A stretch of DNA of 64,000 nucleotides from G963665495 sp963677785 (GTDB taxonomy: Bacteria; Desulfobacterota; Desulfovibrionia; Desulfovibrionales; Desulfovibrionaceae), in the NCBI GenBank assembly GCA_963677785.2, contig CAXXDH010000003.1, forward strand, positions 1,798,001-1,862,000, given 5' to 3'. The notes below the pieces were generated by a model that saw only the letters and a list, made by a program, of their open reading frames with translations, searched no databases and was not told the DNA's origin. A program made the position numbers and the translations under genes. Below are positions 35,845-44,294 of this stretch, in pieces (positions within the stretch are counted from its first letter, which is position 1; each line of letters starts with the position of its first letter).

Positions 35845-37102
35845 TGCTGTCCGGTTAACGTAAAATAAAAAAGTCCAAAATCTCCAGGAAATATGTTATG
35901 GAATTGGTGTCTAAGCAATACATAACAAAGGAGATTTTGGACGTGGCTCACCATAACTCAATCCTGAATCAAATGCTATCTTTCATCCCGAGACATGTTT
36001 TTCAACGCTTGGAGCGTGAGCACCTTACGGGACGACAGCCCCGAACCTTCGGCTTTTGGAACCAGTTCGTCTGTCTCGTGTTCATTCAACTCTCCGGGCG
36101 GAAAAGCATGCGGGACTGCATCAGAAATCTGCAAGCAGCCCCGAAAAGGCTCTACCATCTCGGGCTCAAGCCGGTTTCTCGTTCGACTTTTTCAGACGCG
36201 AACAACAAGCGGCCATCGGACTTTTTCCAGGCCTTGTTCGGGGAGATGTACCGTCGCTGTGCGCCTCATGCTCCCAAGCATAAGTTCCGTTTCAAATCCA
36301 AACTGATGAGCCTTGACTCCTCCACAATCAGTTTGTGTTTGTCGGTCTTCCCCTGGGCTTCCTTCCGAAGCAAACGAGGCGGGGTCAAAATGCACACACT
36401 GCTTGATCATGACGGTCATATCCCTGCGTTCGTTTGCGTGAGCGAGGCCAAAAAGCATGACCTCAGCGTTGCAAAAACTCTCACCCTGCCCAAGGGGTCC
36501 ATCGTCGCCTTCGACAAGGCATATAACGATTACAGATGGTTCCACCTCTTGGGAAAGCAAGGCGTTCACTTCGTCACCCGGCAAAAAAGCAATGCTTCCT
36601 ATCGGGTTGTCAAACGCCAGGCAGTCAATAGAAAGCTTGGGGTGACTTCCGACCAGATCATTGAAGTCGCCACAGCCAACGGAAAACTCAAGCTCCGTCG
36701 CGTCGGGTTCAAAGATCAGGAGACCGGCAAGCATTACAAGTTCCTGACGAACAACTTCAAACTGGCCCCGAAGACCATTGCCGACATTTACAAAGAACGC
36801 TGGAAGATTGAGCTTTTCTTCAAGGAAATCAAACAGAACCTGAAGATTAAAAGCTTTGTCGGCAACTCTGAAAATGCTGTCCTGACCCAAATATATACGG
36901 CCCTGATCGTGTACCTTATTGCAGCTTACATCCGGTTCACATCCCGAATAGGCATGAGCGTTCAGCAAATGCTCCAGTTGCTTCAGGTGAACGTATTCGG
37001 CCGTATCGCATTGATAGAACTATTCAGACCTCCACAGAAAAGTGACTCAAATGACTATGATTCTAGTTTGTTACGGCTTGCAAATTTAACCGGACAGTAG
37101 TG
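35842..37102 (+). mobile_element. IS4-type insertion sequence, 1261 bp
   Basis: The ends are imperfect inverted repeats: left CACTGCTGTCCGGTTAA from 35842, right complement CACTACTGTCCGGTTAA ending at 37102 (one mismatch in 17). A 9-bp direct repeat CGGTATGCT flanks the element at 35833-35841 and 37103-37111, the target duplication. One transposase gene fills it. The intact duplication and ends mean the insertion is recent. Confidence 0.95.
35943..37100 (+). CDS. IS4-family transposase
   Basis: About 385 residues from GTG 35943, which has AAGGAG ten bases upstream; an in-frame ATG at 35898 lacks such a site. The N-terminal DUF4372-like region (HNSILNQMLSFIPRHVF) precedes the DDE domain: LMSLDSSTIS (first D), VAFDKAYNDY (second D) and the YREK-like YKERWKIELFFKEIKQ (catalytic E, here KERWKIELFFKE). 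The stop codon TAG lies inside the right inverted repeat. The gene appears intact and so may be active. Confidence 0.95.
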   Translation: MAHHNSILNQMLSFIPRHVFQRLEREHLTGRQPRTFGFWNQFVCLVFIQLSGRKSMRDCIRNLQAAPKRLYHLGLKPVSRSTFSDANNKRPSDFFQALFGEMYRRCAPHAPKHKFRFKSKLMSLDSSTISLCLSVFPWASFRSKRGGVKMHTLLDHDGHIPAFVCVSEAKKHDLSVAKTLTLPKGSIVAFDKAYNDYRWFHLLGKQGVHFVTRQKSNASYRVVKRQAVNRKLGVTSDQIIEVATANGKLKLRRVGFKDQETGKHYKFLTNNFKLAPKTIADIYKERWKIELFFKEIKQNLKIKSFVGNSENAVLTQIYTALIVYLIAAYIRFTSRIGMSVQQMLQLLQVNVFGRIALIELFRPPQKSDSNDYDSSLLRLANLTGQ

Positions 37103-37135
37103 CGGTATGCTGTTTTTCAACATTTCGCAGTCCTC

Positions 37136-39579
37136 TTATCTGGAAAGAATTGCATCAAGGGGTTCGGCATAATAGAGAGACCATTTAATTTTCGCTATTG
37201 GCCTTTTCTCCTCGTCAAGGGAAATTTGTTTCGGTAACCGGCATAAAAAGCCGACAGCGCCGTTTTTGATCGCCGTATCCACCGTAGTTTGCTCTGGTAA
37301 CGGCAAATGTACCCTTGGTTTGGTGAGAGTGATGTAATTGTACTTTATATGCCTGCCTTTCCATATCCAGGGGGCTCCTTGCTCCTCTTTGACCCGCTCG
37401 GCAACAGTGATCAAGTCATAGGGAAATTCGGAGTCCATTCGGCGGCCGTCTTTGACTGCTTCAACCGAATCCATCCATTGATCTCCATCCAGGACGAATT
37501 TATCGTCATCTTCCGTAAGAATATGAATTTCAAAATGATAGGATTCAAAATTTTGATCAGCCAAGGTATTCTCAATCATTTTCTCCACAAAACAACTGAT
37601 CAGAAAACGAATGATCTGCGGGCTCAGAACGCCACTCGCATTTCGTATTAATCGTTCCAGCCGCCACATCATACGTTCTTTTCTTTCATTGACTTCCTTT
37701 TTGATCTTTTTTGCATCATCCCTGCCGGCATCGGAGTCCAGGTATTGCTGTCCAAACAGCATGTTGTCGGGAATATCAGGCTGGGCGACTGTTCGGTCTA
37801 CGTTAATCAAGTTTTCATACTTCATGAATTCATAAGCGCAAAAGCGGCCCGCAAGAAAATCCCTCCTCCGGATGGCATGACTCATGAAACCTTTGAATCC
37901 GGACACAGGTGCGCCAAGCAGTTCCACTTTGTCGGGTGCAGGCTTTTCATTCACAATTGTATCAAGATTTTTAAACGGCGCGATGGCAATGATTTTCGCA
38001 TCCTTGTTTTTGCCGGCCAGGTCCATGAGCAAATCAACGTATACGCAGATCAAAAGTTTGAACTCTTCAAGGCTCCATTCGCCATCGCAATTTTCACTCA
38101 AAGTGATGGACCAATCCACATCCAATTCTCTTTTTACCCGCTCCATTTCATCTTTTAATGTCAAGCTGCCTGGAGGAATTTTGCTGTTTTCATAATCCTC
38201 CTTAAGCATTTTCTTGCATATTTCACAGAGTTCCTTAGCCACTGCGGAATCGATATCCCCACTTTGCAGTTTCGTTATGACCACTTCGCGTATACGGTCG
38301 CGATGGGAAAAATAATCGCATGTCTGAAAAACCTTATCGCCTTCCACGACGCGGCCTTCATTCATCAGCATGCCGAGCACATTGCCTACATGTGGAATCA
38401 ATCGTCCCAGCGAGCTCGCACGATACGGCTCGTCGTCATGATCTTTGGCAGCATGGTATTGGGAGTTGGCCGGGACAAACATGCTGACGGCCTCATCAGA
38501 AACAAACGGGTCAACGAAAATGATTTTGCGGTCAAAATCCACAGGTTCCTCGCAATACTGCGAGTCTAAGAAGGAGGCCATACGAAAGGCTTCACGTATG
38601 GGTTCGTTGTTGAACGTACCGCCGTCCACATAGGTGAAAATATGTTTGGAGTTTTCCGATTCATCAGGCTTTACCAATTGCTGTGGCCATTCTTTTCCAT
38701 ACTCATATTGGAAGCGAGTATGTGGAACGGGCTCGAAAGCAAAAGGAAAAGCGCCGCAGGCAATGGAAGTGGAAAGGAGCAGCCCCCAACTTTCATTTTT
38801 TTCAAACTAAAAGAGTCATCAAGTTCAACGTTTTCTCCACGCAAGCGGACCCAGCGTCTTGGGTGTACCTTATCGGATTGCTCACTTATGCCGCTACTCA
38901 GAGGGTTACGTACGATGTTGAATACCCGGAGATCGCTATGATAGTGTGACACGGCACCGTCCCGCAGTCCGATCCTGGAAACATCGGAAACATCCATTTG
39001 AGCAGTGGCGTCCGCGGTCATTGGTGAAAGGTTGGCCAATGTGCAGGCAAACAACACCCTGTCCGCCAACAAGCTGCAGGAGGCATCTTCGCGAGTGACG
39101 GTGCCGACAATTTTTCTGGCAATCCTATTGAGGCAGTCCCTGTCCAGCAGACCGGCCTGGTAGGGTAACGTGACTGAATCTTTTGGAATGAGTTCCAAAA
39201 TATCCACCATATCTACCCATGCCTGTTTCTGATAATTTTGGGCCACTTGTGCGGCTATGAGTTTGTTTTTGAGCAGCTTGAAGGCGTCGGCATCCAAATG
39301 GTCAGGCTTAATTTTGGGCAGCACATTTTTTAAATCCGACTTAGCCTTTTCAATGTCGTCTTTTCCCTGCGCGTGCAAGCCGCGAAACATAACTGCCAGG
39401 GACATGGCTCCAGCGCTGGCACCGCTGAAGGCGTCAATGACAAGGTCGTTATATTCAGTATGCGGATTGCTCAGGATATCTATCAAAATCAGCTTGATGG
39501 ATTCCGTCAGCGCTGCCCCGCAAAATGATCCTAAAGAAACGCCGCCGCCCATTGCAAAGCCAAGCCGTAACGTCTTCAT
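37136..39579 (-). pseudogene. Patatin-like phospholipase, broken by a one-base frameshift
   Basis: The patatin fold is split over two frames. The 5' part (39579 to stop 38671) has the oxyanion loop AMGGGVSLGSF and nucleophile elbow SGASAGA. The 3' part (to 37136) has the catalytic YVDGGTFNNEP. They join if one base is added in the A7 run at 38796-38802 (T7 on the plus strand): the other frame then reads NESWGLLLSTSIACGAFPF into FEPVPHTRF. Corrected length is about 814 residues, cytoplasmic, with a long C-terminal region of unknown role. ATG 39579 has GGAGG upstream. The dipeptidase originally followed by 12 bp. Slippage, mutation or a read error are all possible. Confidence 0.8.
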
Positions 39580-39761
39580 GTTTTCCTCCACTCCGGTTGA
39601 AATTCTATTCACTTAAGAAGTTCCCTGCCGCAGTCTTTGAGGACAGATAAAACGATAGGAGCAAAAAAATAAGACACCAGGGTGAGCACAGACTCACTAT
39701 AGAACAAAAAAATAAAACTGCAACTATAAATATTTAATTTTTTGATAAATATAGATGATTA

Positions 39762-39944
39762 CTAGGGGCTGTCTCTAAATTATTTTCGTCGCGAGTTTGA
39801 GCAAGAATTTCAACAGGCAAGGCTGAAGAAGTAAATGGGCCGCAGGCGTAGTGTTGCTACGTCAAGGGGCATTTTTTTCTGAAAACGCAGCATGATGGAA
39901 TTCTAGCCAAACGTAGCAGACAATAATTTAGAGACAGCCCCTAG
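39762..39944. mobile_element. 175-bp MITE with perfect 19-bp ends and CTAG duplication
   Basis: GGGCTGTCTCTAAATTATT (39766-39784) is the exact reverse complement of 39922-39940, and CTAG flanks both sides (39762-39765, 39941-39944). There is no coding capacity. The 4-bp YTAR-type target fits IS5-family elements, so this is a non-autonomous derivative moved by such a transposase. The IS at 35.8 kb has different ends and is not its parent. Confidence 0.85.
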
Positions 39945-40533
39945 ATTGAATAAATTATTTCCTTTTTTCCATCGGAGGGTGTTTCGAAATTATCTCTGAC
40001 AGATAGAATACTCGGAAATGAAGATCACGGGCAAAAGGATTATTTTTGACTTTTTAAACGGGGAAGCAAAGCGGCGTAATTCTCTTGTTCTGCAGAAGAA
40101 AATGCAACAAGGTGCTGTTTCGTCCTGCTATATTTTGACATAATGCCGTGGAGTGTAATTGTTGTTTTTTGAGAGACCATGGAATTACGGTTTTGTTTAA
40201 GCATTTGTGTAATTATTTCATTGGTTCCATGAGGTTGTTTATTATAACAGGCTTAAGGATACATCAATTTTGCAGCGTTACACTGTTTTATATATGACCC
40301 AGTGCGTTCGGGCCTGAGCGGATTGCCCGATACTTCTGCAATCGCTGAGATAAAACGACGAGAGGGCCAGAAGTATTTTTCTGACCCTCTCCATCTTCAA
40401 CGCGCCTTGTCCGGGCTTGTATCGCCATTCTCAGGAAGAATCACGAGACATTATAGGGTGTGCTCCTTTCCAGTGGAAAGTGCAAGCAATGGAGCATTTC
40501 GGTATACAAGCGCTGGTGGGTTGAAATCAAAAA
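39945..40533. other. AT-rich intergenic region, no gene recognised
   Basis: No frame with a start signal and recognisable product. A hairpin GAGAGGGCCAG (40360-40370) with CTGACCCTCTC (40381-40391), one mismatch, lies near the right end, perhaps an old terminator. The rest is AT-rich and featureless to my reading. Confidence 0.4.
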
Positions 40534-40559
40534 CGGGCCGGGATGTTTTTCCCGGCCCG
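40534..40559 (-). terminator. Intrinsic terminator of the His/Pro-rich gene
   Basis: CGGGCCGGGA (40534-40543) pairs with TCCCGGCCCG (40550-40559). On the minus strand the stem is followed by TTTTTG, an ideal intrinsic terminator 57 bases after the stop of the gene at 40616. Confidence 0.9.
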
Positions 40560-40615
40560 TAGAAAGATTTGGCGGATTCGAATTTTAATCCTTTGTCCTT
40601 TAGTCCTTTTACTCG

Positions 40616-40948
40616 CTACCTGCGGTAACCGCGGTATTCGCGATAGGTCCGATGGTAGTGGCGGTGATGACGGGGGGCCCGGCGGTATTGATAGTACGGC
40701 GGAGGCGGCGGAGGCGCATAGCACGGCGGCGGAGGTGCCGGAGTGCTGAATGCGGGCGCCATGAGCGCCAGGCCTGCCGCTATCCCCACTGCGGCTGCCG
40801 CTATAGCCACACCATCGCTTCCATGGTGATGATGATGTCTGTGGTGTCGGTGCGGTTGGGGCGGACGATGGTGGGGGCCAGCGTACGCGGAAACCGTGAG
40901 GCCACCGATGAGTACTGCCAAGGTCAGGATGATGGATAAGGTCTTCAT
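40616..40948 (-). CDS. Secreted His/Pro/Arg/Tyr-rich protein
   Basis: 110 residues from ATG 40948, after AAGGAGATACAAA. Signal peptide MKTLSIILTLAVLIGG to SAYA, then HHRPPQPHRHHRHHHHH, an alanine-rich hydrophobic segment (VAIAAAAVGIAAGLALM), a proline run and a C-terminus rich in R, H and Y (YREYRGYRR). The histidine run could bind Ni, Zn or Cu in the periplasm; small proteins with a glycine/alanine-zipper hydrophobic centre and basic tails also occur in envelope stress responses. It has its own terminator. Function unknown. Confidence 0.75.
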   Translation of the reverse strand: MKTLSIILTLAVLIGGLTVSAYAGPHHRPPQPHRHHRHHHHHGSDGVAIAAAAVGIAAGLALMAPAFSTPAPPPPCYAPPPPPPYYQYRRAPRHHRHYHRTYREYRGYRR

Positions 40949-41346
40949 TTTGTATCTCCTTAATTTTTTGTTGATATTTGTTGTTCGTTTTGATCTTGCT
41001 TTAGATAAAGCAGGCGTCATGCCAACTCCTTTTGATTGTCTTCATAAAAATCATTTTTTATAAAAAATATATAAAGAACATGCTGTTATGTTGCGTTTTG
41101 CCGGTGTCTTGAATCTGTTGACAACGATTCGCATCAGCTTGCTGCTTGCAGGTGAGCAAATCAGGTGCTCTATTTAAAGAAAATTATTATATTTCGTAAG
41201 TCTGACTTGAGGATTATCGGCGAATGCATTTTAGATGCATTTTTAGGGAAGAAGACTCGCTGCATAGCGGATTACATTGTATAATGGCGTAAAAAATAGT
41301 CCGGGATCGTTGGTTTCACTCCACGTGGTCCGAGAAAGGGGGGCAT
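40949..41346. other. Intergenic region between divergent secreted-protein genes
   Basis: 398 bases, AT-rich, holding the promoters of both divergent genes. GATGCATTTT blocks repeat around 41220-41250. No gene was seen. AAAGGGGGGCAT at the right end gives the next gene its ribosome-binding site. Confidence 0.4.
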
Positions 41347-42006
41347 ATGAAACGGCTCATCAGCGCGATTACTGTTTTGGTGCTTTGCTTCTACGCCTTT
41401 TCCGCGCAAGCCTATTACTGGGAATTCAAGGAACACGGCACATCGCCCGCACAGATCAAACGGGAAATCGACAGTTTTATCAGGAACGGCTACATGCCCG
41501 TGGGGCTGACATTTCTTCAAGGGCGGTTGAACATGCTTTATGTCAATGATGGCTCCCTCTCCACGAATGCCTGGCATCTCGGCGAATACGGCAGTCAGGG
41601 CCAATTGAAGAATGGTTTGAACCAAATGACGAACAAGGGCTACACCCCCATGGGGTTGTCGTATAATCGCGGATTTTTTTATGTCATCTATATTGCCACC
41701 ACCACACCGGTGAAACGTTGGGCGGTGATAACCTCGGGACTGAATCTGCAAAGCCTGCAGCGGGAGATCAGACCGTATACAAGCAACGGGTATGTTCCGT
41801 TCGGGCTTGGTTCCACTGCAACACAATTTTTGACTCTGTTGGTGAAGACCACGGGCATCGATGTCTCTCGCTGGAGCATCATGGAATACGCGTTGAACCG
41901 CAACGTCATCAAAAACATGTTGAACCGGAACGCGGCCATGGGCAACATCCCTTTTGGTTTTCTCCATCATGGAGGGCGGGTCTACCTGGTGTTCCTGACG
42001 CCGTAA
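41347..42006 (+). CDS. Secreted protein made of four ~50-residue repeats
   Basis: 219 residues. Signal peptide to AQA (residue 22). The mature part is four tandem units starting at Trp25, Trp76, Trp125 and Trp176. Each ends in a GYxPxGL turn (NGYMPVGL, KGYTPMGL, NGYVPFGL and the variant GNIPFGF) and a beta strand such as NMLYV, FYVIYI or VYLVFL. This even spacing predicts a closed four-blade or pseudo-fourfold beta structure, perhaps a small propeller- or trefoil-like binding protein. No named family is assigned with confidence. Confidence 0.75.
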   Translation: MKRLISAITVLVLCFYAFSAQAYYWEFKEHGTSPAQIKREIDSFIRNGYMPVGLTFLQGRLNMLYVNDGSLSTNAWHLGEYGSQGQLKNGLNQMTNKGYTPMGLSYNRGFFYVIYIATTTPVKRWAVITSGLNLQSLQREIRPYTSNGYVPFGLGSTATQFLTLLVKTTGIDVSRWSIMEYALNRNVIKNMLNRNAAMGNIPFGFLHHGGRVYLVFLTP

Positions 42007-42025
42007 CTACGCAGCGCCAAAGCAC

Positions 42026-42066
42026 AAAAAAACTCCGGGAGCGAAAAGCGCAGCCGGAGTTTTTTT
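42026..42066 (+). terminator. Intrinsic terminator
   Basis: AAAAAAACTCCGG (42026-42038) pairs with CCGGAGTTTTTTT (42054-42066) just after the four-repeat gene. The stem runs directly into the T-run. It works for the plus strand and, given the A-run, possibly both. Confidence 0.93.
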
Positions 42067-42306
42067 ACGTTTAAGAAACAGTGCAATACGGACAGCGTGG
42101 CAACGGACGCAACCTGCTGCAAATGCATTAATCAACCTTTTTTCCGTCCGCAATTATCTGATTTTATATGTAAACTGCAACAGAATCCGGCATCTGGTTG
42201 ACCATCTGGCGGGGATTATTTACTCGACCCTTTGGGGGGGGGCGCTGTCAGGCTACCCGCTGCGGAACGTCGGAAAGCATACTTGACCATTTGTCTGGAG
42301 AAAAAC

Positions 42307-42776
42307 ATGCAGAATGAAACGGATTATATGTTACGCGCCATAGCGCTTTCAAAAGAGAGTTTTTTTCGCGGGGCGGACCGTTTGGAGCTGTAATAGTACA
42401 AGATACGCAAATAATCGGGGAAGGGATGAACGCGGTCGTGCCTACCAACGACCCTACGGCGCACGCTGAAATAGTGGCAATCCGCATGGCTTGCAACCAC
42501 CTTGCAACATATGATCTTTCCGGGTGCGTGATATATTCGAGCTGCGAACCTTGTCCCATGTGCTTGGCTGCAATCTGGTGGGCCAGGATAGGCAACATTT
42601 ATTACGGCAACACTCGTGATGATGCGGCTGCGATCGGCTTTGACGACGCCTTGATTTATAAGGAAATCAGCTCTGATATTACCGAACGTCGCTTGCCGGT
42701 TGTGCAATTGATGCACAAGGAAGCGCTTCAGGTTTTTGAGGAGTGGAAAGTCAGCCAAAATAAGATGTTATATTAA
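42307..42776 (+). pseudogene. guaD: Guanine deaminase-like gene with a one-base frameshift
   Basis: ATG 42307 (CTGGAG upstream) reads MQNETDYMLRAIALSKESFF, then leaves frame at a T7 run (42360-42366) and stops at TAA near 42391. The +1 frame continues GGPFGAVIVQDTQIIGEG into NDPTAHAEIVAIR and SSCEPCPMC, the zinc site of cytidine/guanine deaminases, and ends with FDDALIYKEIS and KMLY, close to Bacillus GuaD. One more T restores about 156 residues. An internal ATG at 42426 could give 116 residues, but without the GGPFGA strand. A G9 run lies upstream at 42234-42242. Confidence 0.8.
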
Positions 42777-42811
42777 AAATATCTAGTTAAAATCTTTAAG
42801 GAGCAGTGCGC

Positions 42812-43510
42812 ATGCATGACGCGTTGCAGAACAAACGGGTGTTGATTGTCGGCGGGAGCGGCGGGCTCGGGCTTGCCGTTGCTGCCAGGGCCGGCGCGTA
42901 TGGGGCGGAACTGGTGCTTGCTTCACGGTCCGCGGGAGAGAAACAGCCTGCGCTTGCTGCTGCTCTGGGCCGGGAGGTGGTGGCCGTTTCCATGGACGTG
43001 GCTTCAGAAAGCAGTATGGACGCCGCATTGCCGCGTATCGGTTCCATCGATCATCTCGTACTGGCCACGCGGCCTGCGATCACGCCGGGGCCCTTTGCCG
43101 CAACCGACCTGCAGGAGGCGAAGCAGGCATTTGAGACCAAATTCTGGGGGCCTTACCGGCTCATCCAAAAGCTGCATACGCGTATTTCCCAGGGCGGTTC
43201 CATTGTGCTGACCAGCGGTATTGCCGGGGAAAAAATTTACAGGAATCATTCCACCATGGCCGTGATCAACAGCGCGACCGAGGCCCTGTGCCGGACCCTG
43301 GCCGTGGAGCTGGCGCCCGTTCGGGTCAATGCGGTCAGTCCGGGATTTGTGGCGCCCAAGCCGCCAGAGGCCGAAATTTATGCCCGCCAATTTCCCGCCG
43401 GCCGGGTAGCCGCTCCCGAGGAGGTGGCGGACGCGTTTGTCTCGCTGATGCAAAATGCCTATGTCACTGGAACCACCCTGGTGGTGGACGGCGGCGCGCG
43501 GTTGCTTTGA
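42812..43510 (+). CDS. Short-chain dehydrogenase/reductase
   Basis: 232 residues from ATG 42812, eight bases after AAGGAG. The NAD(P) site GGSGGLGLAVA is near the start, then SMDVASE. The usual catalytic Ser is in VLTSGIAGEK; the YxxxK motif is replaced (HSTMAVINSATEAL), so the catalytic Tyr and Lys are missing, as in divergent SDRs. VRVNAVSPGFV and TGTTLVVDGG complete the fold. It may bind rather than oxidise a substrate, or use a different mechanism. It lies between the guaD pseudogene and exporter/cupin remnants controlled by an AraC gene. Confidence 0.85.
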   Translation: MHDALQNKRVLIVGGSGGLGLAVAARAGAYGAELVLASRSAGEKQPALAAALGREVVAVSMDVASESSMDAALPRIGSIDHLVLATRPAITPGPFAATDLQEAKQAFETKFWGPYRLIQKLHTRISQGGSIVLTSGIAGEKIYRNHSTMAVINSATEALCRTLAVELAPVRVNAVSPGFVAPKPPEAEIYARQFPAGRVAAPEEVADAFVSLMQNAYVTGTTLVVDGGARLL

Positions 43511-43526
43511 CGGAAAAAGGCATGCT

Positions 43527-43775
43527 TCAAAGGGCGTTACTTATCAAGACCGAATCCGGCGCGAGCGCTGACAGAAGCAGTCCGCCAAAGGTCAGGGTGT
43601 AGGCGTTCTGCACCCAGGAGAGCCCGGCGTCAGAAAACCCCAGATCCTGCTTGAGTCTGGGCAGCGCCGCAATGATTATGGAAATATCGAGCACGATCAT
43701 CAAATAGCTGACGATGATGATGCTCAGGATGGCGTTTTTGTTAACAGGGGCCATTGTGCTTGTTGCTTGCGTCAT
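43527..43775 (-). pseudogene. Remnant of a DHA2-type MFS exporter
   Basis: 82 residues only, against about 470 for the family. The start (ATG 43775, AGGA upstream) and first helix are good: ILSIIIVSYLMIVLDISIII, then LPRLKQDLGFSDAGLSWV and NAYTLTFGGLLL match QacA/EmrB-type exporters. The frame then shifts; the neighbouring frame still reads ARAG, the start of motif A, before a stop. The rest of the gene is gone, its place taken by the SDR gene. Confidence 0.7.
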
Positions 43776-43962
43776 TGTAAGTCCTGTTAAGATGCGTATG
43801 CTGTCCGGCTGCGACACATACGATACGTGCTTTCCGGAAAGGCGTATTCCTTGAACAGAATCTAAACGCCCGGTGAGAAAAGGGGTAGACCGATCCTCCC
43901 GGCTTGTTGCCTGTTCATCCGAAGTATGCTGGACGTATGCGCTGATCATGCTGCTCACAGTC

Positions 43963-44142
43963 TTAGGACAAGGCTTGAAAATCCTGGTTGGAAACCGGTT
44001 CTAGCCACTCGTTGCGTGTATTTTCTCCGGGAACTTCCACGGCGAGGTGGGAAAACCAGCTCTGCCAATGTTTCACTCCGGCGGGAATATGGACCACATC
44101 CCCCGCAGCCCGCGGACGGGATACGGACACGGTGTGCCTCAT
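43963..44142 (-). pseudogene. C-terminal remnant of a cupin protein
   Basis: Reading the minus strand from ATG 44142 gives 59 residues containing AGDVVHIPAGVKHW, SHLAVEVPGENT and NEWLEPVS. This is the second half of a small cupin of the type often paired with carboxymuconolactone decarboxylase-like proteins. The first cupin motif is missing, and no start signal is visible. It was probably regulated by the divergent AraC gene before decay. Confidence 0.55.
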
Positions 44143-44294
44143 CCGAGCCTGGGCTGTTTTCTAAAGGTCTTTGCAGCAAAGCGGATAGATAGATTCTCGC
44201 GAAAGATTCCCTGATCGTCCGAAAGGTCAGGCAAACGTGTTGTTCGCGGCCGCCGGGTTCTGTTATACCAAAAGAAAAATTCGGAGGACGCAGC

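Noticed and set aside
40616..40948. Possible non-coding repeat because of the low-complexity His/Pro codons
   Set aside because: A signal peptide, ribosome-binding site and strong terminator all support a real secreted protein.
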